Source: Bombyx mori
Taxonomy: Eukaryota; Arthropoda; Insecta; Lepidoptera; Bombycidae
Direction: 5' to 3'
DNA: 64,000 nt
Assembly: GCF_030269925.1 (NCBI RefSeq)
Contig: NC_085119.1
Coordinates: 7,787,001-7,851,000, forward strand
Shown here: piece after piece, positions 11,561 through 23,352 of the stretch
How positions within the stretch are numbered: the stretch's first letter is position 1
Layout: each line of letters begins with the position of its first letter
Program-made: the position numbers and the translations under genes
Notes under the pieces: generated by a model
What the model saw: only the letters and a program-made list of their open reading frames with translations
Told to the model about the DNA's origin: nothing
Databases searched by the model: none

Positions 11561-12720
11561 TTAGGGGTTAAAGTATGAAATTGACGATTTGTACTGAAAG
11601 ATTGAAATTCGTTATTTTTTTCATTTAACATATTTATTTAATCAAAATATCTACCATTATTATCAATACATTGCTCCCATCTTATAGTAAGGTCATTTAT
11701 GCCTTTGTGATTAGTCTGTTGGAGCAAGGTCTGGCAAATACGGAGGGTGACGAATGGTTTCTAATTGCAGTTCCTGTAGAGTTAAAACGGTTTCCCGTGC
11801 TGCATGAGGTCTCGCGTTATCATGGAGCAATAATTATGAAGAAGAATTCATGAATCGGGGCTGTTTCACTGCAAGTTTTGCTATCATTGTTCGGAGTTCG
11901 GCATAGTATAGTAGACATCTGCCATTATTGCTTGACCCGATCGGAGAAAGCTATATAGAATAGCTAGAATAGCTATATAGAATAACACCATGCTGAGACC
12001 ACCAAACAGTTACCATTCATTACCTTTTTTTACTGGCAAGCTTTGCTTTAGGACACTGTTGCGGTATTTGACCTGGTGTCAGCCATTGCATTTTTCGCTG
12101 ATGGTTATTGTAAATAATCCACTTTTCATCACATGTCTCAATTTGATCCAATATTCCTTTATTTCTGTATCGGTTCAACAAGGCAACCCAAAGTATTCTT
12201 TCTGCAGATCAGTCAAATCACAAGGCACCCATTATTCATATTTTTTTATTTTATTGATTTGACGCAAATGAGTCAATATTGTTGATAAGGTAACGTTAAA
12301 CCATACCGCTAATTCCTGGGTAGTTTGGCTCGGATCGGCTTCCATCGTCTCTTTCAATTCACGTGTCTTCTACGTGGTTCGTTCTTCAAATCAAAATTTC
12401 CTTCACGAAAGCGTTTAAATCAAAATCACACGGTGGTTTCATTAATAGTCCCCTCTCCAAACGCAACATTGATATTGCGAGCTGTTTTTGCTGCGTCGGA
12501 ATTCGTATTCAAAAATCACTTGAATTTTCGAAGTATCCATATCTTTTGTCTAAGCTGAATAAAAAAAACCCACTGAAAGTCGATAATCAAATATTGCCCT
12601 TTTTTTAAAAGAAGAACCTCATAGGTACCATTTGAAAAAAGTTTCACTCAAAAATCTCAAACCATGAAGGTTCTCTGTCTCGAAGTAGATAAGACGGCAA
12701 TTTCATACTTTAACCCCTAT
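11561..12720 (-). mobile_element. mariner-like transposon fossil
   Basis: Inverted repeats of 22 bp (TAGGGGTTAAAGTATGAAATTG at 11562-11583 and its complement at 12698-12719) are flanked by TA on both sides (11559-11560, 12721-12722), giving an element of about 1160 bp. The TIR shares AAGTATGAAAT with mauritiana-type mariners. The interior encodes a decayed mariner transposase on the minus strand. A local tandem duplication of a GCTATATAGAATA unit occurs at 11950-11985. Confidence 0.88.
11638..12480 (-). pseudogene. degenerate mariner transposase with D,D34D signature retained and C-terminal deletion
   Basis: Minus-strand fragments in shifting frames match the mariner order: an HTH-linker part (METADPSQTTQEL-like, ending LTHLRQINK), a middle part with CDEKWIIYNNHQRKMQW and TPGQ, and a catalytic part LLHDNARPHAARETV followed by PDLAPTD with the correct 34-residue spacing. 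Directly after APTD the frame stops. Sequence resumes with the normal mariner C-terminus (RWEQCIDNNGRYFD, stop at 11638-11640), so about 30 residues have been lost between them. Multiple stops and shifts make it a clear pseudogene. Plus-strand frames over this region are shadows. Confidence 0.85.
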
Positions 12721-12861
12721 TATATATTAAAATTTCCTAATTTAATTTTTTTAAATAAATGTACTTAAAGGCCAATATTTTTATATAGTTTGGTGTATAA
12801 CAATAATATATTGAAAAGATATTTCAACGAGCTGGTTTAAGTGAGTGTTTCCGTCCAAATT

Positions 12862-13112
12862 GACGCATGACGTCGAAGTCTCAATTATATTGTTTAATAG
12901 CATTCAGTCTTAGAATCGGACCGCATGTCTGTTTTGCGGCAGAAACAGGTAGGATGGTGGGAATCACCCACACAGGTTCACAATATGTCCTCCTACCAAT
13001 TTAATGCCGGTTACCGATAGAAGTATGTTGAGAGCATTGCCGCCTATTTTCCGCCGAACCCCTGAATCGCCTTTTACGACACCTGCGAAAGACATGGGCT
13101 AGTGTGATGGAA
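12862..13112 (-). mobile_element. Old SINE-like repeat (Bm1-related)
   Basis: GCATGTCTGTTTTGCGGCAG, AAACAGGTAGGATGGTGGGA and CCTTTTACGACACCTGCGAA resemble the reverse complement of a Bm1-related body with a different 5' block. Confidence 0.35.
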
Positions 13113-15849
13113 TGTCGCCCACATTCAATCGTACACTTTGAAAACTTTGATTTGAAACAGGAATAAAAAACTTGAAAGATAAAATACTCCTTTCATCGCG
13201 GACAAGCCGTGTAAATTTGAATAAAATTAGTGGGTCGACTTCATTCAGTATTTGTACGAGATAAATCCTTTTGTACTATTCCCTATTAACTGCTTCAGAA
13301 GTTCATAACATTTTTTTGTCAACACTCAGCGGCGACATCTTTTGTTATTTTGACTTATAAGTGGGTTCTGTGAGATGAACGCTCCGACCATCCGTTCAGT
13401 CGTTTATCGTATTGTGTTAGCGTATTTTGACACATCGCCTTACATTGTTTATTATTTTTTAAGGTCGTAAATTATTTTTTCGGGCAGCCTAAATGTCCGC
13501 CCGAGTTCATTTGACGAAGATTCAGATGCCCGATTTGGGATTAGCCTGATGTTTTGATTTATGTGACGTCCCTTTTGTGAGTGAGCTTCGGTGTGAAAGA
13601 ATCTTGATTTTATTGAATTGGAGGCTTTGATGATTCATTACGATTTGATAAAGTAACTCCACCACACCAGTTTATAGTCCTTTTGAGTAATTTGACTGTG
13701 TTATTTTCACATGCAGCCAATTCCTTCGCTCTAGTAGTCAATAAGCTAGATTTTATTACGGAAGGTTTTTACTAAATTCAAGGCGTCTTGTCGTTAAAAT
13801 TACATCAATTTCAACGTATATTAACTATTGAAATTAGAGCTATAGTAATGTAGCACTGCACAACATTTATTTCCAGAACTATAAATGAATGAAAGCGTTC
13901 AGTGGATGGGTCAACACGAATACACGTATTTATCCAGCTGTGAGACGTAGCCATACTTGCCTACTTTTACATAATTCGTTAACCTATCATAACCTACTTT
14001 AATTGTATTATAAATTAACCCCAGTATCCATTTCTTGTTTAATATCATACACAGTCGGCGTGGTATTGTCGGTTCTGAGTGTGGAGACAGGTGACAAAAG
14101 AGCGCGGCTTCTTTTTGAGAGTCACGCGCAACGAACAAGTGTGATAACCAATTGAGGAGAGTGTGGATCGCACAATAGACTCGCACAGTAGCGGGCTTCC
14201 GTGTCGCTTTCCAACCAGAACTATGACTACTCAGAGACGGCATATGTTTATTTTTTAAAGTTTTTAAAGTTGACTCTACCATAGAATTTTTATCAGTTAA
14301 TAGAAGAAAATCATCGAAAAGTTTATATTATGATTTCAAGCTGTCATAATGATATATGAATTTGGATATTGAATAGGTTAGTATAGCCTCTAGTATTACT
14401 GACGGTTATGAACGATGGTGACCACTCATCAACAGATAGGCCCTATGCTCGTCGATCGCTAAAAGAAAGAAAAACGCTGGTGTAGACTTAGTGATTACTG
14501 CATTATGGGGGTATTCGGGCTAATTATTCATATTAAAATGGGTATGGGCGTATTTTAAATCTCTTTGATCAAATACGAGCTAGCTTCCCATTTAATGGCG
14601 AGTTATTACTCTCGATTATTTACATGGTAAATCCCAGGGAGAATGCCCACCGCCGAGAACTCTTATCAAGTCTTGTTTGAAGAAGAGTCTTATAATGCAC
14701 AATTTAATTTCCAAGCTGGTTTTAATTTCAAGCCCTAGCCTATGTACATGGCTAATGAAGAAGCGGACTTTCCAGGCGAATTCTCTTATGGTTAATGTTA
14801 TGGTATAATGGCGATTCTGGGATCATCTCAAAATACTTTTTAGAAAGTCTTCCTAGAACACTTTTTACATGGAACATACAGTAATATAATAACACCGACC
14901 GAGAGCGCCGAAGTCGATCTTTTGACACTGAGGTTCAAAACGATCTCTTAGATTATATCAATGATTCTCTTTTGCTTGGGGTCAGTTGAAGTACTTGAAG
15001 GCCATGACCCAGAGTTGTGTAGTAGTACTTCACAGTGAATGGATGCACTTATTCTTGTCTTCCTGTCTTCTTCTGTCTTGTCAGGGACTCATAATACAGA
15101 ATTACGGTGAAGATGATATGAAACTTATATTTATTAGGTTTATTTCATTTCGTTTTGATCTACACTATTGAAGCGCGTCTGTTCAAACGTTACCTAAATA
15201 TTCGGTCTATGGCACATATTGGTATTGCGACATAATAGTGTGCACATAAGCCACGGTAATGAATTAACATAACTTAACCACGAAGGTTTCTTTGAAATGT
15301 GCCGTCTTTTTAAGAGCCACTTTTGAGTGTCTTTATGCTTTATGTAGGTGGAGGGTAATATTAATCATTCCATTCCTAATGTTTAAACGCTTAGGCTCAG
15401 TACCGAAATTAAAAATCGTTCTGTTTTTCTACATCTGTATTTTATTTATGATGGTAAAATGAGTTCGCGGTTCTATCTAGTGTTATGTATAATAGTTAAC
15501 AGAGTTCATTAGCAAATACCTGTGTATTGAATTGAATGTAGGTATTGAATGTTGCTTCTACCTTGGAACATAAGGCCGAAGTTCAAATTCAATTTAATAT
15601 GGCCTAATAACATTCAAAGCATGAATGTGTTGTGATAGAAATACGTAAAGCATACCCACTCATGTGGTCTGACAATACTCAGTGTTGTCAGTTAAATTAG
15701 AGAAAGATGGGGGCGAATAGTGAAAAATGTTTGGGACGGAAAAGAGTAGTGAGGAAATGATATTATCACTACAGGTGAAGTAGGGAATTTAGTAGTAGCT
15801 ACTAGTGACATAGGTCTACTTCAAATCTATGTAATGAAGGTATAATTAT
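13113..15849. other. Unassigned intergenic sequence
   Basis: The only sizeable frame is 123 codons on the minus strand (14282-13911, MVESTLKTLKNKHMPSLSSH...). It lacks recognisable domains and reads like chance. An eroded LINE tail lies at 14398. Confidence 0.4.
14398..14476 (+). mobile_element. Eroded LINE 3' tail (1740-2180 family)
   Basis: GACGGTTATGAACGATGGTG, ACCACTCATCAACAGATAGG and CCTATGCTCGTCGATCGC parallel the family tail at low similarity. Confidence 0.4.
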
Positions 15850-16088
15850 ATATCGACGCTTGAAAGGCAAACGTGACTAAGCGACAATAACTGCTTTGTA
15901 CATAAATGATAGACAATAACCATATTCGATGCGCAAAAAATATATATTTCTAGGTCTATTAAAATCATTTCAATCCTACAGCTAGATTCGTTAAAATATA
16001 ATTTTTTCAGGTATTTCAACTTTAACTTAGTCTACTGTAAAATTCACGCATTGGCGCTTAGTCACGTTTGCCTTTCAAGCGTCGATAT
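15850..16088. mobile_element. MITE with 34-bp perfect inverted repeats
   Basis: Left arm 15850-15883 (ATATCGACGCTTGAAAGGCA...) and right arm 16055-16088 are exact reverse complements over 34 bases. TA sits at both outer edges, compatible with a TA target duplication. The 171-bp core is AT-rich and has no coding. I do not recognise the family. Confidence 0.82.
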
Positions 16089-16289
16089 GTAGTTTAAACC
16101 AAAAAATAAAAATAGTAAATCGAACGATTGTTTTCTTCTGTTGATTACTAGTCAGGAGAATATTAGAGAGAAGTTATAAAATGAATGTACCTACTGTAAC
16201 CGATCCTTGATGCCTCTCCAAATTATCAAATTAATTAAACGACTTAAAGTCGGTGAAAAAGTAGTTCAAATATGGATATTTTTTCCTAT

Positions 16290-16417
16290 TTTTTTATTGC
16301 TTAAGTTGGTGGATGAACTCACGGCCTACCTAGTGTTAAGTGGTTACTGGGGCCCATATACATCTATAACGTAAATGCCGCAACCTACCTTGAGATATGA
16401 GTCCTAAGGTCTCAATT
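16290..16417 (-). mobile_element. Bm1-type SINE, 3' part
   Basis: T run, TTGCTTAAGTTGGTGGATGA, CCTAGTGTTAAGTGGTTACT and TCCTAAGGTCTCAA on the plus strand. It lies 190 bases before a plus-strand LINE tail. Confidence 0.75.
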
Positions 16418-16608
16418 TTTACAGTACTTAAAAATACATTTTACAGTAATTACAATCTTACAAATACCAACCTTTGATGTAGCTTCGCTTGAAGCTTCAA
16501 TCGAAATGATTAAAATAATCGATAGCTTTTTTCAGAATAAAAGGTACCCTATTTTCTTTTCTGTACCCCTGATAACGTCTACACCAAATTGTAATTGGAA
16601 CCGTAGTA

Positions 16609-16829
16609 GTCTGCCACGTACCATCCGGCTTTAGAATGAACTCTCCTCCACGGTGTTTTCCGAGCGCTATGACATGTCCTTCTTCAAACGAGGCTTGCGG
16701 AGAGTATTTAACGGTAGGCAGCGGATTGGCTCTGCCCCTGGCATTGCTGACGTCCATGAGCGACGGTGACCACTTACCATCAGGTGGGCCGTATGCTCGT
16801 CTGCCTACAAAGGCAATAAAAAATAAAAA
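16609..16829 (+). mobile_element. Non-LTR retrotransposon 3' end (same family as 1740-2180)
   Basis: CCACGTACCATCCGGCT, CGAGCGCTATGACATGTCCT and CATCAGGTGGGCCGTATGCT end in GGCAATAAAAAATAAAAA. It is a close paralogue of the 3' 220 bases of the copy at 1740-2180. Frames on both strands here belong to this element. Confidence 0.72.
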
Positions 16830-17730
16830 TGTTGATACGATAAAGAGTTACAAACAAACCAAATTACTTTTTTTACACTTACAATATTACTTTAAACATT
16901 CTTAGAAAAACATAAACATAGCAGAAGGTAATCCTATTGTGTTTTACCAGACAATTTACGAACAACTGGCTATAACAATACGTCTCTATATTAAGTCTTG
17001 TATGTTCAACCGAGCACTCGCTTATGTAATGGGCCCCTAATGCTTACTCATTGGCGAGCTTTCATTGAGAATTCCCCTACTACACCGTAATTAACTGTTT
17101 ATTGTCGTACTATAGTCCTCATTGGCCGTTTACGATACATAACGATGTACATACAGAACACCTCTTGAATTGAAATGTGAAATTTAAAAACGCTTTTGTT
17201 TTATGATAAATATTTAGAGAGTAAATTAAAATTGTTCATTTTCCATTCAGTTCCATTGTTTGTTTAGCATTATGACCGTTTACTAATTAAAATCAAATTA
17301 TACTAACCGTCAAATTTTAATCTCTGGAAGCGGACGAAATATATGTTCACATGTTAAAACAATGGCTACCGACAGTTGCTTCATGCATTGTTATCTCTTA
17401 CATCAATAAAATACCTTTCTTTGGAACTCGGAGCGTTTGTTATGTGAAATTTTAATTTTGATGTCCGGCCACTTTATATGGAGCTCTTTAATCGTGATAA
17501 TATCGAACAAGAAGAAAATTATACGCTATAATTGATATAAAATTACATTAATATTGTATATTCATGAAACATCATAGTTGATTTGTCAAATATTGTCAAG
17601 TTTTATATTGTCATTTCATTTAGTAATTTAAAGGAAAATGACTAGAATTCTGTGAAAATACTTACCTAATTTTAATTTTTTTTGCAAATCGTAATTGTGA
17701 TAGAAAATATTAACATATCTAATAGATGTA
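16830..17730. other. AT-rich sequence, nothing recognised
   Basis: No supported coding or repeat feature. Confidence 0.45.
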
Positions 17731-17971
17731 CTGGCGGTAGGACCTCTTGTGAGTCCGCGCGGGTAGGTACCACCACCCTGCCTATTTCAGCCGTGAAGCA
17801 GTAATGCGTTTCGGTTTGAAGGGTGGGGCAGCCGTTGTAACTATACTGAGACCTTAGAACTTATCTCAAGGTGGGTGGCGCATTTACGTTGTAGATGTCT
17901 ATGGGCTCCAGTAACCACTTAACACCAGGTGGGCTGTGAGCTCGTCCACCCATCTAAGCAATAAAAAAAAA
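17731..17971 (+). mobile_element. Bm1-type SINE, 5'-truncated
   Basis: Starts CTGGCGGTAGGACCTCTTGT and ends CATCTAAGCAATAAAAAAAA. It lacks the tRNA-like head. Confidence 0.85.
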
Positions 17972-18289
17972 GATATGATCTTTTATGAAGAAGATAAATT
18001 GTTTTCTTGAAATTAATTGCGCTCTACCCTACTAACGAAGATGATATTAAGCAAGAGCCACGATTTTCGAATTTGAACACAAATTCAAAACGAATTGAGA
18101 CATTTTAATAAGTACGCATACTTCGAAGTTTTTACTTTAATAGGTGAAATGAAGTTATATTTTATTCTGACTTTTTTGAATCTTATGAAGTGATTCCAGC
18201 AAGGAGGCAAACTGTAAATGTTTCCATTACAAACTATTCGCACTGTATTTATTCATGTATTAAATATGTTTTAAATTGTTAGTAGCTTT

Positions 18290-18372
18290 TGGTGGCCGAC
18301 GTTTTGACTCTGTCCCTGACAATTCCGTATCAGATAAACCATAGGCTCATCTGTCTACCAACGCCATAAAAA
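18290..18372 (+). mobile_element. Eroded LINE 3' tail (1740-2180 family)
   Basis: TCTGTCCCTGACAATTCCG and ATAGGCTCATCTGTCTACC followed by an A-rich end match the family tail weakly. Confidence 0.35.
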
Positions 18373-18534
18373 TAGATGTGAAAAAACTTAGAAATGAAAT
18401 AAAAAATTAGTTTCATTTTTTACCTCAGTACCTCAGAGTACCTCAAGTATTTCGTGACTGAGATAGATTTAATTTTGATGAAAAAAAATATATAAATAAA
18501 ATAAAATCATAAAAAATTCTAACTTCATAGTACT

Positions 18535-18655
18535 CATATCACTTCATAATCAGCCACAGGTTGTCCACTCAAGTCCACTGCTGGAAAAATGCCTCCCTAA
18601 ATTTACACTGAGCTTCGATTTCAGTTCTCCTATTCATATTTCTTGCCGGCCATCC
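18535..18655 (-). mobile_element. RTE-type 3' end, diverged
   Basis: CAGCCACAGGTTGTCCACTC, AAGTCCACTGCTGGAAAAAT and GCCTCCC correspond to the RTE 3' end with moderate divergence. Confidence 0.5.
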
Positions 18656-18956
18656 TTCGCAAGCCATTTTCTGTGTTAACAGTGATAAACATAACTGAAT
18701 GTTTAAAAATTTTGTTTGTGGAAGTACGTGCCATGCGTCTGTGTGACTTCATTATAAGCGTACATAGATCGTGACTTAATGATGATTACGCTAAGGTTCA
18801 TTTAGGTGGGTCTTAATAGATTAAAAGTAATAGTCACGCTTCACAATTTTGGAGAATAAGGCGACTGCATACTCGAAAACATCACAAAGTAAACCTTAAA
18901 TTAAGAGAAACAATAAGAAGTTAAAATTTAAACGGAACATTGACTTTACACAAACG

Positions 18957-19052
18957 GTTCTCTCTCTCTCTTCGATCGGTTCCTCACTGCTGAGGATCGT
19001 GAGTCCGTCAGATTTCGTCAACCAACTGTCTCCATCGATCCCGCCCTAAATA
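18957..19052. mobile_element. Lepidopteran interspersed repeat (LINE 3' UTR type) with CT tract
   Basis: A (TC)n tract precedes TTCGATCGGTTCCTCACTGC, GAGGATCGTGAGTCCGTCAG and CAACCAACTGTCTCCATCGA. I recognise this block as a common lepidopteran repeat, but I cannot assign its family. Confidence 0.4.
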
Positions 19053-19164
19053 AATAAATACTAAATAAACGGTTACAAAGCGTATATTTAGTAGTTCGAT
19101 TCTTAAATAAATATTTTTTTATTGCAACAACATTATTAATTTATTTGTATACCAACTTTTCTTA

Positions 19165-19345
19165 AAACATGAAGGTAAGAGTACCTATACATTTACCAAA
19201 ACGTGAGGGCAAGAGTACACATTTGCCCGGAAATGTACATATATATTATATTCAGTTCACATCTACCTAACATTTTGGCAAATGTGGACATTTACCGGTA
19301 ATAGTGTACATTTCCCTAGAGTGTACATTTATCGTAACACATATG
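19165..19345. repeat. Cluster of dispersed GTACATTT-type motifs
   Basis: TACATTTACC, ACACATTTGCCCGGAAATGT, GTGGACATTTACCGGTAA, TGTACATTTCCC and TGTACATTTATCG occur within about 150 bases, partly as inverted pairs. Possibly an eroded MITE or satellite seed. No termini found. Confidence 0.35.
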
Positions 19346-20148
19346 TAGATTGACTCAAATGAGATGTTATGAGATGGAAAAAATTACATTCGAACGATCT
19401 ACGGTTTTTGAAGGATATGCAGAATTAATGAAAAAAAAAGTAAATCTTTAGTCGAAAAAGTCGATGGTTCTTAAATAATATATTTCAACTCTCAGTCTGT
19501 TGCTTTCCTAACACTCATTATTTTGGTTAAATTGCGTTATTTTCATTGCTGTGATAAATTAGAATTCAAACATAATACACCTGCATAGTAGTCATCTTTT
19601 TGGCTAAGAGAACCCTTCAAAATACGCCTTGGGTTTAATATTTTAAAATTCTAACAGACGCACATGAATGCAGCGCAAGGTGCACAATTGAATATGATTA
19701 GCAGCTCGTCAAAAAAGACTTAACAAGTTTAATTTATTCAAACTATTTCGGGAAAGGGGTTGTTTTATTAATTTAAAAACGATTAGTGTATTAAGAGAAA
19801 TAATTTTGTTTGGCATAATAAATTGTATTGTTCGGTATTTGTAAGTATTTTTCGTGTAAAATATGTAATCCAAACACAATCAAGTTTTATTGTTATCGTT
19901 TCATATTGACAGATCACAATCCGTACGTATTTGTACAAACAGCTTTAATAAGCAACCTGATGAAATTATATTTTTTTATTTATTACTGGTGGTTTCGTAA
20001 GGCTGCACGGTTAGTTACCCTTTTGCCTATTTCTTGTATCCCAAGGTGAACGGTGACAACTATGCTGTGAATCACAGAATCTGATGATCACTTCACGGTG
20101 GATATGCCGTGGAAATCGTCTGCAAAATTACCAACGATGTATTTTGAA

Positions 20149-20562
20149 GTCGTCGTGGTCTAAAGGATAAGACGATCGGTGCATTCGTGTTGAGCGATGC
20201 ACCGATGCTCGAATCCCAGGCGGGTACAAATTTTTCTAATGAAATACGTACTTAACAAATGTTCACGATTGACTTCCACGGTGAAGGAATAGCATCGTGT
20301 AATAAAAATCCAACCCACAAAATTATAATTTGCGTAATAGCTGGTGGTAGGACCTCTTGTTAGTCCGCATGGGTGCCATTCTGCCGTGAGTAATGCGTTT
20401 CGGTTTGAAGGGGTTGGGCAGCTGTTGTAACTATACTGAGTCCTTAGAACTCATATCTCAAGGTGGGTGGCGGCATTTACGTTGTAGATGTCTATGGGCT
20501 CCGATAACCACTTAACACCAGGTGGGCTATAAGCTTGTTCCCCTAACAACGCAATAAAAAAA
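20149..20562 (+). mobile_element. Bm1-type SINE, full length with tRNA-like head
   Basis: Starts GTCGTCGTGGTCTAAAGGAT (A-box-like) with a B box GCTCGAATCCC near 20207. The middle block (TAATAAAAATCCAACCCAC), body (GTAATGCGTTTCGGTTTGAA) and tail (CACTTAACACCAGGTGGGCT) follow, ending GCAATAAAAAAA. The head is a tRNA-derived pol III promoter, and the tail resembles that of the LINE at 1740-2180. Confidence 0.85.
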
Positions 20563-20980
20563 TTAACAAAATATTTTAAAAACTATATTAAATGAACGCC
20601 ATCTGTGTCATAATACAGGGTAATTACTTCAAGTGCTTGGCGTATCGATGAAAAGAGCAGATATACGATGTAGATAATGATGGTGACCCTCCGATGAACG
20701 CGTACAAACGTTTGCCGTACGCAGGGGTGCTAAATCGTCCCGAATACAAATTAACATATCAGTTCTACATTATTTTGCATAATTTAAATTTCTGTAGATC
20801 TAGCGATAACAAGATAAAGAAAAAGTTATAGCATGTTTAATAAATAATAAAACGGTGTTAACAGCCAACTAATTAATATGTGCGATACACGGTGTGTAAA
20901 TGTCAGTTTGACATTGACATAAACATTACGCGACGCGCAATGAAAGGTAACTAACTACTTACTAACTTCGTGTTGCTATC

Positions 20981-21097
20981 TTTTTTTTTATTGCCCTTCT
21001 AGGCAGACGAGCACACGGCCCACCTGATGGTGAGTGGTTACCGTCGCCCATGGACTTCAGCAATGCCAGGGGCAGACCCAAGCCGCTACCTACCGTG
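20981..21097 (-). mobile_element. Non-LTR retrotransposon 3' end (same family as 1740-2180)
   Basis: A T run, then TTGCCCTTCTAGGCAGACGA, then CACCTGATGGTGAGTGGTTA and CAATGCCAGGGGCAGACCCA: the reverse complement of the 3' tail described for 1740-2180, truncated after about 115 bases. Confidence 0.7.
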
Positions 21098-21436
21098 TGT
21101 GCTGCTACTGATTAAAAGGACGTAAATATCATTGTGTCCCTATTTCATGGCTTTTGTAACCACTAATGCCTAAGTAGGTCCTTCACTGCAGTTATTTATC
21201 TATTGACACCAAAAAGAAAATAAAACCAAGAAAATAGCTATATATCAGACGCGTGTTCTCCGCAGTGATTTAAAGAAGGGCTATGACGTCTATGATGCTC
21301 GATAGTCGTATCGAATGAAGCTACTATGCCGGGACTCAAATGCATAAGGACGTTTTCAGCTTTAAAAAAAATTAAGTACCAGCTACAAGCTCAACAAAGA
21401 CTTTCATCAACAAGTAATCACATCACGATTCTTCTT

Positions 21437-21800
21437 TTTCTTCACCTTATCCCACTAGGTGGAGTCGGCACAGCTAATTTTTCTCTTCTATCAGCCGTCA
21501 TCTCAACACTCACTCCTTTCTCTCTCATATCGTCATTCACACACTCCGTCCATGTCTTCTTCGGTCGACCTTCTTCCCTCTATACCTTGCACTACCATTT
21601 CCATACATCTCCTAGTCACATGCATCTTCTCTCTACGCATCACATGTCCATACCACGCTAACCGTCCGCTCTTTAATTTGTTGATTACCGGGAATACTTT
21701 CACACTTCCTCTGATATACTCATTCTTTATCTTGTCCATTCTTTGTCACTCCACACACCCATCTCAACATTCGCATCTCTGCTGCATGCATTCACAACAC
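21437..21800 (-). mobile_element. RTE-clade LINE C-terminal fragment
   Basis: The minus-strand frame 21739-21533 encodes MDKIKNEYIRGSVKV, then KLKSGRLAWYGHVMRREKMH and EGRRSTEEDMDGVCE. This matches the conserved RTE C-terminal block (RL.WYGHVMRR ... GRRR.GRPK.RW.D). Similarity extends into flanking frames on both sides. The plus-strand 115- and 111-codon frames are shadows. Confidence 0.78.
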
Positions 21801-22429
21801 AATTAAATTCCTAAAAAGTATTGCCAAAAAAACTATCGAATTATTTCGTATTTTAGATGAAAACATTGTATATTACAATACGACACTTGTCTGTTGCTGT
21901 CTGACATGACATACACGTACAATCTTGTCCGAAATCCGATTAATAACATCAAAGCTATGTCATATGCAAATCGTCGCATACCCTCCGCATAACATGTAAT
22001 ATCTATACCATCACTCTTCCTACGACTCGTTTAAAATTCGTTCCACCGCCGCTCTGATATGCAAATAACGGGCGACATTCGAATACAAAAAGCTCGAGCT
22101 CGGTGGCAGTGAGTAAATCAATCGATCAACGCCGGATACACTGGTAGGAATACGTCTTCATTGTGTTCATTAGCGTCGTCTTGGCTCGACCACACCTGCC
22201 TCTATGTGTCCTGTTCGGTAAAAACCGTATAACCCGAACACCCTTTTCGTTTGTCTAGTCATACTTTTTGTATTTTTCATATTGATTTTAAGATAACTGT
22301 GCTGTGTAAAAGTATCGTTTGTATTGTTTTGTTTCGATATTCCTTTAACATATTATTATACTCGTCTGCTTACAAAGGTAATAATATTAGTGCTTCTATT
22401 AATAATATTTTGGAAAATTAAATTTCTTG

Positions 22430-22580
22430 TTGATTTTTTGCAATAAAATCATTTTTCTTACACTATTTTTAATTTAAATTTATTAAGCTTTATTTTCTAT
22501 TTTTTAGTTGGATTTTCTATAAAAGCGTATTTTTTTGTTTTTTTTAAACTATTATTTATTTTTCCTTTAAAACGCATCGA
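22430..22580 (+). mobile_element. Single arm of the fold-back MITE seen at 56.4 kb
   Basis: TGCAATAAAATCATTTTTCT, TTAGTTGGATTTTCTATAAA and AGCGTATTT follow the same order as the right arm at 56590-56730. No inverted partner is adjacent, so this is a solo arm or truncated copy. Confidence 0.6.
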
Positions 22581-23078
22581 AATCTGCGTTCTTTTTTTGG
22601 TCACAGTAAGAATTCGAGGCACTTTCAGTATACAAAGAAAACACAATACCATATTCAATTGAGACCGTTACGGGCTATTATACTATTAAACACCCTAATT
22701 ACATATCAAACGCTGCAACCACAAAGGCTTCATCTCGCATCGTATTTTCGACTTTTGTGTCGTAAATTTTGTTTTAAAAGCGGTGCAGTTTAGCGGTTTC
22801 TTAAATTACTTTGGGTTCCGCTTATAGACACGAAAATTGAACAATACGTTATTTTATCTACAAAAACTTTATTTAATTAAAATGTGTGCGGTCACCCTAT
22901 TCATCCTTAATAGTTTCGTAACTAACCAAAAACGCTAGTGTTAAAATTATAGTATTTTATTTTTAAATGCAGTAAGTAATCTAGAACCAATCATAGAAAT
23001 GTATGGCGAAATTAAAGAGAACTCATTGTTTAGTGTCCTTAAGAGTTTTGAAGAAAAATATAATTTTAAAGACAAGTT

Positions 23079-23240
23079 ACTGGTGGTATAACGTATTGTG
23101 AGCCCGCACCGTGCCTGTGAGACCACTTTGCCTATTTCTGCCGTGAAGCAGTAATGCGTTTCGGCTTGAAGGATGAAGCAGCCGTTATATTATAGAAATT
23201 GAAACTTTGAACTCATGTCTCAAGATAGGCGGCGGTATGG
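23079..23240 (+). mobile_element. Bm1-type SINE, body, interrupted by Jockey sequence
   Basis: ACTGGTGGTATAACGTATTG, CTGCCGTGAAGCAGTAATGC and AACTCATGTCTCAAGATAGG. The normal tail is missing and a Jockey fragment follows. Confidence 0.75.
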
Positions 23241-23352
23241 GCGTACTTGTTGTCTACAATCATTTCGGATCATCTCGGTCCACTAACGGCTTTTAGGTAC
23301 CTCAAGCACCGGTCACCGTTCTTGTCGAACCCGTCGCTTACGACGAAGGGCT
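23241..23352 (+). mobile_element. Jockey LINE fragment between two Bm1 pieces
   Basis: GGCTTTTAGGTACCTCAAGC, ACCGGTCACCG and CGCTTACGACGAAGGGCT match the end of the coding region and start of the 3' UTR of the Jockey copy at 27774-27870 (opposite strand). Confidence 0.65.

Noticed and set aside
11990..12608. Plus-strand frames of 77-90 codons
   Set aside because: Shadows of the degenerate minus-strand mariner transposase.
13911..14282. 123-codon minus-strand frame
   Set aside because: No domain, no splice or promoter context, and Ser/Leu-rich composition of chance type. Not called a gene.
20149..20225. tRNA gene
   Set aside because: A and B boxes are present, but the sequence continues into a SINE body and the acceptor stem does not pair. 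It is the SINE head, as at 31355-31431 and 39262-39335.
21326..21806. Plus-strand frames of 111 and 115 codons
   Set aside because: Shadows of a minus-strand RTE C-terminal fragment.
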